A DNA stretch of 13,729 nt from Firmicutes bacterium UBA3920 (GTDB lineage Bacteria; Bacillota; Clostridia; Caldicoprobacterales; Xylanivirgaceae). How positions within the stretch are numbered: position 1 is the first letter of the stretch; each line of letters starts with the position of its first letter. The position numbers and the translations under genes were made by a program. A model generated the notes under the pieces. It saw only the letters and a list, made by a program, of their open reading frames with translations. It was not told where the DNA came from and did no database searches. Below are positions 1 to 7,672 of this stretch, one piece after another. The stretch is taken from NCBI GenBank assembly GCA_002386065.1, contig DGES01000120.1, positions 49,617 to 63,345 on the forward strand. Reading direction: 5' to 3'.

Positions 1-587
1 ACATATCGTATATATTTTTTAAGTCTATTATATGTATCTTCCACTTTCTCACCAATATACCTATATGGATGATGGATATCCCATAATACACCTACGTTAT
101 TACTGTCTAAACTCTGCATAAGCTTAAGGAGTACCTTAGAGTCCGCATAGACGCCATTGGTTTCAATTAAAACCATAACACCCTTATCTACTCCATACTC
201 CCCCAGCTCATCAAGCATAGCTTTAACTCTATCATGTGCTATATGCTCTCCAGGATATGGCTCTCTATCACCTAATACCCTTATATATGGTGAATCTAAT
301 TTTTGAGCAATATCTATATATTCCTTCCCTTCTCTTAAATATTTTTCTGTATTTTCCTCATATAGATAACAAGAAGAAGTAACACATGATATTTCAAGAC
401 CTTTTTCTGTAAGAAGTTTTTTTGTATGTTCAATGTTTTGCGGTGTAAATGGATGGGCTCTAGGCACATACATCTCACTTGCAATGCCTCTTAATTCTAT
501 TCCATCATAACCTAAGTCCTTGGCAGCAACGATAATCTCCTGCCATGACCATTCTGGGCAACCTAAAGTCGAAAAACTTATTTTCAT
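1..587 (-). CDS. Sugar phosphate isomerase/epimerase-like TIM-barrel protein (3' part missing)
   Basis: An open frame of 195 codons runs from ATG at 587 off the left edge, so the C-terminus is missing. It begins MKISFSTLGCPEWSW, then has GYDGIELRG (residues 26-34), the usual first two beta-strands of the xylose isomerase-like/AP endonuclease 2 TIM-barrel superfamily. Candidate metal ligands are Glu142 in VLIETNG and Asp170 with His172/His173 in LWDIHHPY. Family members isomerise or epimerise sugars and sugar acids (hydroxypyruvate isomerase, IolE, tagatose epimerase types); the exact substrate cannot be told. The start is supported by GGAGGAGG at 591-598 just upstream. It lies 83 bp downstream of the L,D-transpeptidase gene with no clear terminator between them, so read-through is possible. 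No functional link to that gene is evident. Confidence 0.85.
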   Translation of the reverse strand, partial: MKISFSTLGCPEWSWQEIIVAAKDLGYDGIELRGIASEMYVPRAHPFTPQNIEHTKKLLTEKGLEISCVTSSCYLYEENTEKYLREGKEYIDIAQKLDSPYIRVLGDREPYPGEHIAHDRVKAMLDELGEYGVDKGVMVLIETNGVYADSKVLLKLMQSLDSNNVGVLWDIHHPYRYIGEKVEDTYNRLKKYIRY

Positions 588-670
588 GAGCCTCCTCCAA
601 TCTTTAGTTACTCGCTAAAATACCTTTATAAATATAATTCTATGTTGTTTCATAAAATCCTTCTCTATTT

Positions 671-1408
671 TTATTCAAAGAGGATTATTCCTAAAGCTTC
701 ATATGTTTCCATATCTATCGTATGGCTTATAGGAAGTCCATTGTCCATCTTAAAATTTATAATTGCTCTCTTCATACCTTCGCCATATATCCCATCTATA
801 GCATTGTCATAATAACCTAAATTTTTGAGCCGTTTTTGTACCTCGATAACATGGGATTGTCTAGCGCCAGGCTCCAATATTTCTAATCCACTTCCAAGAT
901 TGCCAAATTGCCCTCCATCCACTATAACTATAGTGCCATTGGGGACTATATCATACAGCTCTTCCACATCATTATTATGCATCCGAAAACAACCTGCTGA
1001 TGCCCTATAACCTATAGAACCTGGTTTATCAGTTCCATGAATTCCATATAGTCCCCATGGCACATTTAGCCCCATCCAACGAGATCCAAATTCTGGCCCC
1101 CAATTTCTCGCTTTATTGGCGATCCTCCATATCCCTATAGGAGATGGACTAGACGGTTTTCCTTGGGCAACTACATATTTTTTTACAAATTTATCCCCTT
1201 TAAAGAGATATAAAAGTGATTCTGTCAAATCAATATATATGTTATATTCGTCTTCTGCTATTATTCCATAATCTAAATCTTGAACCGATATTGATGTAGC
1301 TACATTATTAGTTGCAAAAGTATAATCTTCCATACTCTTATATATGAGAATTAATAATGCAAAATATAGTATCCCCAAGGCAAGTTTTTTGAAATTATAC
1401 CTATTCAA
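671..1408 (-). CDS. Membrane-anchored L,D-transpeptidase (YkuD) with C-terminal peptidoglycan-binding domain
   Basis: This 245-residue protein likely makes or remodels 3-3 cross-links, or attaches groups, in peptidoglycan outside the membrane. One hydrophobic helix (about residues 8-25) looks like a signal anchor. The YkuD catalytic domain covers about 54-164 and has His124 in IHGTDKP and the nucleophile Cys140 in SAGCFRM, the complete active-site signature. A PG_binding_1 domain follows (about 178-240: VIEVQKRLKNLGYY, IDGIYGEGMKRAIINF). The order is catalytic domain then binding domain, the reverse of many homologues that carry an N-terminal binding or LysM domain. The start codon is TTG: GGAGG at 1416-1420 sits 7 nt upstream, and the next Met (residue 26) would remove the membrane helix. 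It lies 65 bp downstream of clpB with only a weak AT-rich hairpin between, so some co-transcription is possible, though nothing ties it to heat shock. Confidence 0.9.
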   Translation of the reverse strand: MNRYNFKKLALGILYFALLILIYKSMEDYTFATNNVATSISVQDLDYGIIAEDEYNIYIDLTESLLYLFKGDKFVKKYVVAQGKPSSPSPIGIWRIANKARNWGPEFGSRWMGLNVPWGLYGIHGTDKPGSIGYRASAGCFRMHNNDVEELYDIVPNGTIVIVDGGQFGNLGSGLEILEPGARQSHVIEVQKRLKNLGYYDNAIDGIYGEGMKRAIINFKMDNGLPISHTIDMETYEALGIILFE

Positions 1409-1444
1409 GCCCCTACCTCCAAGTTTTTAAAAATATCTCACCTT

Positions 1445-1470
1445 AAATATATTCATATTCCAATATATTT
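1445..1470 (-). terminator. Weak AT-only hairpin after clpB
   Basis: AAATATATT and AATATATTT form a 9-bp inverted repeat around an 8-nt loop, starting 4 nt after the clpB stop codon. The stem has no G-C pair and the U-tract is displaced (TATTTTT about 10 nt later), so termination is probably leaky or absent. It could instead be a 3'-end stabilising stem. Confidence 0.3.
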
Positions 1471-1473
1471 AGA

Positions 1474-4080
1474 CTATTCAGATGGTGGTGTAACATCATA
1501 TACAAACTCATCTCCTCTGGCATCTACCGTTACAAGACATCCCTCGTATAGCTCACCTTTTATTATAAGGTGTCCAATATCTGTTTCTACATTCTTTTCT
1601 ATAAAACGTCTTATGGGCCTTGCTCCGTACACAGGATCAAAGCCACCCTCTACTATCAAATCCTTAGCACTATCTGTCACTTCTATTTTTATATTTTGTT
1701 CATCTAAACGTCTATATAGATCCTTTAACATTATATCCACTATTGCTTTTATTTCTTTTCTTTCAAGGGGCTTGAATAATACTATTTCATCAATACGATT
1801 TAAAAATTCAGGTCTAAAATAATTTCTAAGCTGGGAAGTTACCATATTGTATACTTCTTCGTCTATGCGTCCCTTCTCCCTAAGTCCTTTCATAATAATG
1901 TCACTACCTATATTGGAGGTCATAATTATTATAGTATTCTTAAAATCTACTACACGCCCATGGCTATCTGTAAGTCGGCCATCATCCAATAATTGAAGCA
2001 ATATATTAAATACATCACCATGTGCCTTCTCTATCTCATCAAATAATACTACAGAATAAGGATGGCGCCTCACTGCCTCTGTCAATTGACCTCCTTGTTC
2101 ATAACCAACATATCCCGGTGGTGCACCTATAAGTCTAGATACTGCAAACTTTTCCATATACTCTGACATATCAATTCTAATAAGGTTCTCCTCTGTATCA
2201 AATAGTACACGAGCTAATGTCTTTGCTACCTCTGTCTTACCTACACCAGTTGGTCCTAGGAATAAAAAGGTACCTACTGGACGTCTAGGATCCTTTAATC
2301 CGGCCCTTGCACGTATTACAGAGTCTACAACGGCTTTTACAGCTTCATCCTGCCCTACTATGCGTTCATGCATTATCTCTTCAAGGCGGAGTAGTTTTTC
2401 TCTCTCTCCCTCCATAAGACGTGATACGGGAATACCTGTCCATTGAGATACTATCTCTGCTACTTCCTCTTCTGTAACTTCCTCTTTAAGTAAACGCTCA
2501 CCATAACCTAATGATTCAATCTTGGCTTGCTCTTCCTCTAGCTCTTTTTCAAGAGCAGGTAATACGCCATATTGCAGTTCTGCCATCTTATTAAGATCAT
2601 ACTGACGCTCTGCCTCAGCTATCTGGGACTTAGTTTCTTCAATTTTCTCTTTTATCTCCTTGATACGCTCTATACATTCTTTTTCTTTTTCCCATTGTTC
2701 TCGCATGGCTTGAGCTTTAACTTTAAGTTCCTTTATTTCCTCTTCAACGCTCTTCAATCTTTCTCTAGAAGCTCTATCCCTTTCCTTTTTCAAAGCTTCT
2801 CTCTCTATTTCAAGTTGCATAATGCGTCGTGTAATCTCATCAAGTTCTGCTGGCATACTATCTATTTCTGTTCTTAGGGCAGCAGCAGCCTCATCAATAA
2901 GATCAATAGCTTTATCTGGTAAAAATCTATCAGTTATATACCTATCAGATAAAACCGCTGCAGCGACCAAAGCATTATCCTTTATTCTCACTCCATGATG
3001 TACTTCATATCTCTCTTTAAGTCCTCTTAATATGGAAATTGTATCCTCTACACTCGGCTCATCCACCATTACAGGTTGAAAACGCCTTTCAAGGGCTGCA
3101 TCCTTTTCTATATATTGTCTATATTCATCTAAAGTAGTTGCACCTATACATCTTAATTCTCCTCGAGCAAGTTTGGGTTTTAATAGATTACCTGCATCCA
3201 TGGCACCTTCTGCACTACCTGCACCTACAATATTATGCATCTCATCGATAAATAGAAGTATCTCACCATTTGAATCTTCTACTTCTTTAAGTACAGCTTT
3301 TAATCTCTCTTCAAATTCACCTCTATATTTAGCGCCGGCAACCAACGCCCCTAGATCTAACTCAAATAACCTTTTATTCTTCAATGTCCCAGGGACATCA
3401 CCGCGTAATATCCTCTGTGCCAATCCTTCTACTATGGCAGTTTTACCCACTCCAGCTTCACCTATCAATATTGGATTGTTTTTAGTACGTCTACTCAATA
3501 TGCGGATAACTCTACGGATCTCTTCATCTCTACCTATAACGGGATCTAATTTGTTTTTCGCTGCCTCTTCTACTAAGTCTCTTCCAAATCGATTCAAAAC
3601 ATCATATGTGTTCTCAGGATTTTGACTCGTAACACGCTGTCCTCTTCGAATATCTGCCAATGCCTTTAAAAATTCATCTTTTGTTATTCCATTTTTCCTT
3701 AGAATATCTTGAGTTCTATGATAATCATCTTCAAGTATTGCTAGATAGATATGTTCAACGCTTATAAACTCGTCTTTAAATTCCTTTGCCTTATCCTCTG
3801 CTTTTATAAGAATTTCACTAAATCGTCTAGTAATATATGGTTGTACATTCCCTACAACTTTCGGTCGCCTTTTAACTTCTTCTTCTAAATCCCCTATATA
3901 TCCTTTAACATCTACATCCATATTGTTTAAAATTTTACCTATAAGACCGTCTTCTTGTCTCACAAGAGCTAAATGAAGATGCTCCACATCTATTTCTTGC
4001 TGCTCATTTGCTATCACTATGTTTTGAGCATCTACAATGGCCTCTTGTGCCTTCTGAGTAAAGCGATCCATGTTCATCAT
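1474..4080 (-). CDS. clpB: ATP-dependent disaggregase ClpB (Hsp100)
   Basis: This cytoplasmic AAA+ hexamer threads aggregated proteins through its pore and works with DnaK/DnaJ/GrpE to refold them. All expected parts are present in 868 residues, the normal ClpB length. They are the N-domain repeats (about 5-148), NBD1 with Walker A GEAGVGKT at 207-214, Walker B FIDE ending at Glu280 and pore loop AKYRGEF near 250-256, a long charged coiled-coil M domain (about 400-530), and NBD2 with Walker A GPTGVGKT at 609-616, Walker B LFDEIE around 679-684 and pore loop GYVG near 656-659. The full-length M domain and the lack of an evident IGF/IGL ClpP-docking tripeptide argue for ClpB rather than ClpC or ClpA. 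The ATG at 4080 overlaps the J-protein stop (ATGA), and AGGAGG inside that gene lies 8 nt upstream, so the two are translationally coupled. Further ATGs at codons 2 and 4 are possible but worse spaced. CtsR control is expected from the promoter upstream of the J-protein gene. Confidence 0.98.
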   Translation of the reverse strand: MMNMDRFTQKAQEAIVDAQNIVIANEQQEIDVEHLHLALVRQEDGLIGKILNNMDVDVKGYIGDLEEEVKRRPKVVGNVQPYITRRFSEILIKAEDKAKEFKDEFISVEHIYLAILEDDYHRTQDILRKNGITKDEFLKALADIRRGQRVTSQNPENTYDVLNRFGRDLVEEAAKNKLDPVIGRDEEIRRVIRILSRRTKNNPILIGEAGVGKTAIVEGLAQRILRGDVPGTLKNKRLFELDLGALVAGAKYRGEFEERLKAVLKEVEDSNGEILLFIDEMHNIVGAGSAEGAMDAGNLLKPKLARGELRCIGATTLDEYRQYIEKDAALERRFQPVMVDEPSVEDTISILRGLKERYEVHHGVRIKDNALVAAAVLSDRYITDRFLPDKAIDLIDEAAAALRTEIDSMPAELDEITRRIMQLEIEREALKKERDRASRERLKSVEEEIKELKVKAQAMREQWEKEKECIERIKEIKEKIEETKSQIAEAERQYDLNKMAELQYGVLPALEKELEEEQAKIESLGYGERLLKEEVTEEEVAEIVSQWTGIPVSRLMEGEREKLLRLEEIMHERIVGQDEAVKAVVDSVIRARAGLKDPRRPVGTFLFLGPTGVGKTEVAKTLARVLFDTEENLIRIDMSEYMEKFAVSRLIGAPPGYVGYEQGGQLTEAVRRHPYSVVLFDEIEKAHGDVFNILLQLLDDGRLTDSHGRVVDFKNTIIIMTSNIGSDIIMKGLREKGRIDEEVYNMVTSQLRNYFRPEFLNRIDEIVLFKPLERKEIKAIVDIMLKDLYRRLDEQNIKIEVTDSAKDLIVEGGFDPVYGARPIRRFIEKNVETDIGHLIIKGELYEGCLVTVDARGDEFVYDVTPPSE

Positions 4081-5039
4081 TTTCTATTCCTCCTTCCTTG
4101 AGACAACTCTTTGAGTTTTTTATATAAATCTCTCTCTTCAGGAGAAAGATATTTAGGTATTTCTATCATTATTTTGACATACATGTCTCCTACATTACCC
4201 TTTCTGTCTTTGTATCCTTTACCGGGAATTCTAAATCTTTTACCTGAAGAAGTATTAGGTGGTATCCTAATTGAAATCTTTTGACCATCTAAAGTCTCCA
4301 CAATCAATTTTGTTCCTAATGCAGCTTCCCACGGCTGTATATAAACTTCTTTTTCTATATCACGCCCATTTAATTTAAATCCCCTACTATCCTCTATATG
4401 GACAGTAATTATTAAATCTCCTCCACCTTCACCTTGACCTTTTAGTCTTATCTTATCTCCATCTAATATACCGGCTGGAATTTTTACTTTAATGCGCTTT
4501 AGCTGGCCGTTGGGCCTCCTAAGTGAAAGTATCCTTTCTCCTCCCCTTTGGGCAAGGAATATATCTATATTCATATCTACCTCTAGATCCCTACTCGGTG
4601 TATAGGAATCACCTCTAAAGTCATCATATGAATTAGCTCCAAATCCTGAATAGCCAGATTGACCAACTGTAAAATCTCTGAATATACTATCAAAATCTAT
4701 GGCATCCTCGCCAAAGAACATATTGAAAAAGTCACTAAATCCCCTGTCACTTGTTGTTCTATACGTTCTCCTAGACCAACCATATTGTGAAGGGTCAAAA
4801 TGGGCTCCATCACGAAAGTTGAAATTGTTACCAAACGCATCATATTTTTTCCGTTTCTCTTCATCGCCTAGTACTTGATATGCCTCATTTATCTCTTTAA
4901 AGCGTTTCTCTGCCTCTTTATCATTTGGATTTAAATCAGGATGATATTTTTTAGCTAACTTTCTATAGGCACGTTTTATATCATCTTGTGTAGCATCTCT
5001 TGATACGCCTAGTATCTTATAATAATCTTTATACTCCAT
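4077..5039 (-). CDS. cbpA: Class B J-domain co-chaperone (CbpA-like DnaJ without zinc finger)
   Basis: This 320-residue cytoplasmic protein should stimulate DnaK ATPase and deliver clients to the DnaK-ClpB disaggregation pathway. The J-domain covers about residues 5-70 with the essential HPD at 33-35. A Gly/Phe-rich linker follows (about 70-145, with an Asp/Phe-rich stretch around 100-125), then two C-terminal substrate-binding beta domains (about 150-305; IKVKIPAGILDGDKIRLKG and IRIPPNTSSGKRFRIPGKG are their family motifs). The CxxCxGxG zinc-finger repeats of classical DnaJ are absent and the protein has no cysteine at all, so it is a CbpA/class B type rather than the DnaJ encoded with dnaK. 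The start at 5039 is preceded by GGTGGTG at 5045-5051. It is the first gene of an operon with clpB, under a CtsR-type promoter. The last codons (Gly-Arg-Arg-Asn) contain the clpB ribosome binding site. Annotators may call it simply DnaJ. Confidence 0.95.
   Translation of the reverse strand: MEYKDYYKILGVSRDATQDDIKRAYRKLAKKYHPDLNPNDKEAEKRFKEINEAYQVLGDEEKRKKYDAFGNNFNFRDGAHFDPSQYGWSRRTYRTTSDRGFSDFFNMFFGEDAIDFDSIFRDFTVGQSGYSGFGANSYDDFRGDSYTPSRDLEVDMNIDIFLAQRGGERILSLRRPNGQLKRIKVKIPAGILDGDKIRLKGQGEGGGDLIITVHIEDSRGFKLNGRDIEKEVYIQPWEAALGTKLIVETLDGQKISIRIPPNTSSGKRFRIPGKGYKDRKGNVGDMYVKIMIEIPKYLSPEERDLYKKLKELSQGRRNRK
4089..4094 (-). promoter_or_regulatory. clpB ribosome binding site inside the J-protein gene
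   Basis: AGGAGG is read as the Arg-Arg codons near the C-terminus of the J-protein and lies 8 nt before the clpB ATG. With the 4-base ATGA stop/start overlap, this points to translational coupling of the two chaperones. Confidence 0.8.
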
Positions 5040-5058
5040 AATATCACCACCGACTAAC

Positions 5059-5075
5059 TTTGACTTTCTTTGACT
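5059..5075 (-). promoter_or_regulatory. CtsR heat-shock repressor operator
   Basis: On the minus strand the sequence is AGTCAAAGAAAGTCAAA: two direct heptads AGTCAAA separated by GAA. This matches the published CtsR consensus RGTCAAANANRGTCAAA at every fixed position. It starts directly after the -10 box, covering about -6 to +11 of the predicted transcript, where a bound repressor would block initiation. I found no second tandem copy in the window and no CIRCE element, and ctsR itself is not present here. Confidence 0.92.
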
Positions 5076-5104
5076 ATTATATCATACATAAACTCTTCTT
5101 TCAA
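5076..5104 (-). promoter_or_regulatory. Sigma-A promoter of the cbpA-clpB operon
   Basis: TTGAAA (5099-5104) and TATAAT (5076-5081) are separated by exactly 17 bp, near the vegetative consensus. Transcription should start near 5069, giving a leader of about 30 nt before the ATG at 5039. A strong promoter with the CtsR operator overlapping its start is the standard design of a class III heat-shock gene in low-GC Gram-positives. Confidence 0.88.
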
Positions 5105-5145
5105 TAATATTATAAATCAAATTCGGACCTTTTAAACAAGTTTTA

Positions 5146-5180
5146 TAAAAATATAGCCTGTAGAAATGGCTATATTTTTA
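5146..5180 (-). terminator. Rho-independent terminator of the desulfurase-thiI operon
   Basis: TAAAAATATAGCC and GGCTATATTTTTA form a perfect 13-bp stem with a 9-nt loop (5159-5167). Read on the minus strand, the thiI stop codon (5170-5172) lies inside the first arm and the second arm ends in a U-rich run. The stem base is AT-rich with a GCC/GGC top. It separates thiI from the heat-shock promoter about 40 bp further on. Confidence 0.75.
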
Positions 5181-6336
5181 TAATCTCTAAATTATCTAAA
5201 GCTTCTTTTATAAGTGTATCTACATCCAATAATCCTTCAGCCTTTTTAACAGACTCTAATTTGGGACGTGTCACTGGATGTTTAGGAACAAATACAGTAC
5301 AGCAATCCTCATACGGCAATATAGAAATATCATAGGTTCCTATCTCCTTTGCCAAATCCATTATTTCTACCTTATCAAATCCTACAAGTGGTCTAAGCAC
5401 AGGCATATCTACTGCATCATCAGTTACAACTAAACTTTCTAAGGTTTGACTTGCCACTTGTCCTATACTCTCGCCTGTTACTAATACCTTTGCGTTCTCT
5501 CTCTTTGCAATCTCCTCCGCTATCTTCATCATAAATCGCCTCATAAGTATAGTAAGTTGAGCTTCAGGGCAATTTATATATATATCTTGCTGTATCTTAG
5601 TAAAAGGCACCACATATAATTTAATTCTACCACTATATTCTGAAAGTACTCGAGCAAGATCTATTACCTTCTGTTTCGCTCTCTCACTAGTATATGGAAC
5701 ACTATGATAATAAACCGCCGATAATTCAACTCCTCTCTTAGCAATCATCCATCCTGCCACCGGACTGTCTATTCCACCTGATAGAAGAAGAGTTGCCTTT
5801 CCATTTGTTCCGATAGGCATTCCTCCGACCCCATCTATAACTTCATGATATACATATGCCCATTCTCTAATCTCAACTGAAATCAATACTTGCGGATTGT
5901 GCACATCAACTTTAAGATTGGGAAATTCTTTTAGTAAAAAAGCCCCAAGCTCCTTATTTAATTCCATAGAATTCTTAGGAAATGACTTATCAGATCTTCT
6001 TGACTCCACTTTGAATGTTATATTATCTGTCCCATGCTTTGATATGGCATCTCTCATAATAACTCTGACACCATCTTCTATTGATTCCATGTCTTTGGAT
6101 AATTTGATAGCAGGACTAACAGATATTATGCCAAAAATCTTAGATAATCTAGATATTGCTCCTCTCATGTCCTTTATTTTTTCCACATATAATCTACCTT
6201 GTCCTTTTTTTACTTGTATATCACCAAATTCTTCAAGAGCTTTTTTTATATTCTTTATAAGCATGTTCTCAAAAAAAGGCCTGTTTAGTCCTTTTAAATA
6301 GATTTCTCCATATCTTATTAGTATTACATCTTCCAT
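5170..6336 (-). CDS. thiI: tRNA 4-thiouridine sulfurtransferase ThiI (no rhodanese domain)
   Basis: ThiI adenylates U8 of tRNA and replaces its oxygen with sulfur received as persulfide; in some bacteria it also supplies sulfur for the thiamin thiazole. The 388 residues hold an N-terminal ferredoxin-like region and THUMP domain (about 1-165; MEDVILIRYGEIYLKG is the usual start), then a PP-loop ATPase domain with SGGIDSP at 186-192. The C-terminal rhodanese domain of the E. coli protein is absent, as in most Gram-positive ThiI. Cys345/Cys346 in EDCCTVF and Cys256 are candidate sulfur carriers. The ATG at 6336 lies 5 nt after the cysteine desulfurase stop, and its ribosome binding site AGGAGG is inside that gene. 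The pairing matches the Bacillus subtilis NifZ-ThiI system, in which a dedicated desulfurase feeds ThiI. This suggests tRNA modification as the main role. Confidence 0.96.
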   Translation of the reverse strand: MEDVILIRYGEIYLKGLNRPFFENMLIKNIKKALEEFGDIQVKKGQGRLYVEKIKDMRGAISRLSKIFGIISVSPAIKLSKDMESIEDGVRVIMRDAISKHGTDNITFKVESRRSDKSFPKNSMELNKELGAFLLKEFPNLKVDVHNPQVLISVEIREWAYVYHEVIDGVGGMPIGTNGKATLLLSGGIDSPVAGWMIAKRGVELSAVYYHSVPYTSERAKQKVIDLARVLSEYSGRIKLYVVPFTKIQQDIYINCPEAQLTILMRRFMMKIAEEIAKRENAKVLVTGESIGQVASQTLESLVVTDDAVDMPVLRPLVGFDKVEIMDLAKEIGTYDISILPYEDCCTVFVPKHPVTRPKLESVKKAEGLLDVDTLIKEALDNLEIIKI

Positions 6337-6341
6337 TTTTA

Positions 6342-7502
6342 TTACCTCCTCACAAATGGTTTAAGTTCTTCTAACACCTGACTAACAATCTGCGGTACCA
6401 CTCTCATCTCTTCCTCAGTATTCATATATGAGAGACTAAAGCGTATAGCCCCTTCTATCTCTGCCTTTTTTGCTCCTATAGCCTTTAATACGTGACTAAC
6501 ATTTTCTCGCTTAGAAGAGCATGCAGAACCAGTACTTACATAGATACCTCTTTCTTCTAGTGCATGAAGCATGACCTCTGCCCGTATTCCTGGAAAGCTG
6601 ACATTCAATATATGAGGTGCTCCCTCAAGTACTTTAGGCCCATTTATAACTGCTTCAGGAATTTTGTTTAATATCCCTTCTACTAATGTAGACTTGAGAT
6701 TATACATAGGATTTACATTCATATCCATATGTTCTTTAACTTTTAAGACAGCCTCTCCCAATCCCATAATACCTGGTAAGTTTTCAGTACCACTTCTCAA
6801 ACCACCTTCTTGCCCACCACCATGTATCAATGGATGTATCAAAATACCATCCCCTATATATATTCCTCCTACACCTTTTGGACCATGTATCTTATGCCCA
6901 CTAAAAGAAAGTATATCTATACCCTGTTCTTTAGGATATAATTTTAACTTACCAAATGACTGTACAGCATCTACATGAAAATATATATCCCTTGAATAGC
7001 CCTTTATAACATTACTTATACTTTCTATATCTTGAATTGTACCAATTTCATTGTTTACATGCATTATACTAACCAGTATAGTATCCTCAGTAAGAGAAGA
7101 TTCAAGCTCATCTAAATCTATATAACCCTCGTCATCTACGGAAAGATATGTAACAGAAAAACCCATATTTCTCAAATACTCAAATGGAGCTAAAACTGAA
7201 GGGTGTTCAATTTTAGTAGTTATAATGTGCTTTCCGTAACGTCTTCTCCCCATTGCACTTCCTATTATTGACATATTATTGGATTCAGTTCCACCTGAAG
7301 TAAATATTATATTTTTAGATGATACACCTAATAATTCTGCTATGTTCTCCCTTGCCTTTGTAATCTGAAGCTCAGCACTTAAGCCTAATTTATGCAAAGA
7401 TGATGGGTTCCCTATTTCATCTATCATACCTCTATATACAGTCTTGGCAACATCTGGATGTACCATAGTTGTAGCAGCATTATCTAAATATATTAGATCC
7501 AT
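6342..7502 (-). CDS. Cysteine desulfurase (NifS/IscS family), probable sulfur donor for ThiI
   Basis: This PLP enzyme converts L-cysteine to alanine and an enzyme-bound persulfide. I chose the ATG at 7502, giving 386 residues beginning MDLIYLDNAATT, the family's usual N-terminus. GAGGAG at 7512-7517 is 9 nt upstream. An in-frame ATG at 7565 would add 21 unusual residues and has no ribosome binding site. Seen in order: GGTESNN at 70-76 (cofactor phosphate binding), His100 in IEHPSV (ring stacking), HVDAVQS at 176-182, the Schiff-base lysine Lys204 in SGHKIHGPKG, RSGTEN at 236-241, and the catalytic Cys328 in STGSACSSKRENVSHVL. Adjacent thiI makes it the functional counterpart of Bacillus NifZ rather than the general Fe-S enzyme; no iscU, sufU or iscR is nearby. 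Its final codons, AGG AGG TAA, provide the thiI ribosome binding site. Confidence 0.94.
   Translation of the reverse strand: MDLIYLDNAATTMVHPDVAKTVYRGMIDEIGNPSSLHKLGLSAELQITKARENIAELLGVSSKNIIFTSGGTESNNMSIIGSAMGRRRYGKHIITTKIEHPSVLAPFEYLRNMGFSVTYLSVDDEGYIDLDELESSLTEDTILVSIMHVNNEIGTIQDIESISNVIKGYSRDIYFHVDAVQSFGKLKLYPKEQGIDILSFSGHKIHGPKGVGGIYIGDGILIHPLIHGGGQEGGLRSGTENLPGIMGLGEAVLKVKEHMDMNVNPMYNLKSTLVEGILNKIPEAVINGPKVLEGAPHILNVSFPGIRAEVMLHALEERGIYVSTGSACSSKRENVSHVLKAIGAKKAEIEGAIRFSLSYMNTEEEMRVVPQIVSQVLEELKPFVRR
6345..6350 (-). promoter_or_regulatory. thiI ribosome binding site inside the desulfurase gene
   Basis: AGGAGG encodes the last two residues (Arg-Arg) of the desulfurase and sits 8 nt before the thiI ATG. 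This is the same geometry as at the cbpA-clpB junction and implies coupled translation of the sulfur donor and its acceptor. Confidence 0.75.
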
Positions 7503-7672
7503 ATATACCAACTCCTCGTATAGTTTATATTTAAAATGCACAAAACAGAATTTAAAATTAGCCATGTCTAAGTATAGTTTTCAATAATATTCCCATAGTT
7601 ACAATAAGATATCCTAAACAGTAATCTTGTTAACCTTATTCATCATCTATATCTAGTATATAGTCTATTGTA
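7503..7672. other. Leader/promoter region of the desulfurase-thiI operon, no clear boxes
   Basis: This stretch must hold the promoter of the minus-strand desulfurase-thiI unit, because a strong terminator lies just upstream of it. I see TTGAAA (minus strand, near 7580-7585) and several AT-rich hexamers but no well-spaced -35/-10 pair. A short inverted repeat CTATAT-CTAGT-ATATAG sits at 7647-7663. No T-box or riboswitch core could be recognised. Confidence 0.35.

Noticed and set aside
3173..3625. 150-codon plus-strand open frame inside clpB
   Set aside because: It is antisense to a fully conserved ClpB region, has no ribosome binding site, and its Ser/Pro/Asn-rich translation is what the reverse strand of AAA+ coding DNA gives. 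The same applies to the shorter frames at 825-1010, 1613-1822 and 2572-2877.
5897..6301. 134-codon plus-strand open frame inside thiI
   Set aside because: It overlaps conserved THUMP-domain coding sequence on the opposite strand and has no supporting signals or recognisable domain. The frames at 6664-6978, 10124-10327, 10910-11191 and 12351-12533 are rejected for the same reason.
7503..7565. N-terminal extension of the cysteine desulfurase to the ATG at 7565
   Set aside because: The extra 21 residues do not look like the family, and there is no ribosome binding site before 7565, whereas GAGGAG precedes the ATG at 7502 and yields the standard MDLIYLDNAATT start.
7503..7672. Riboswitch or T-box leader for the desulfurase-thiI operon (cysteine or thiamin control)
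   Set aside because: I looked for a T-box core and TPP-type conserved elements and saw neither; only short AT-rich inverted repeats are present.
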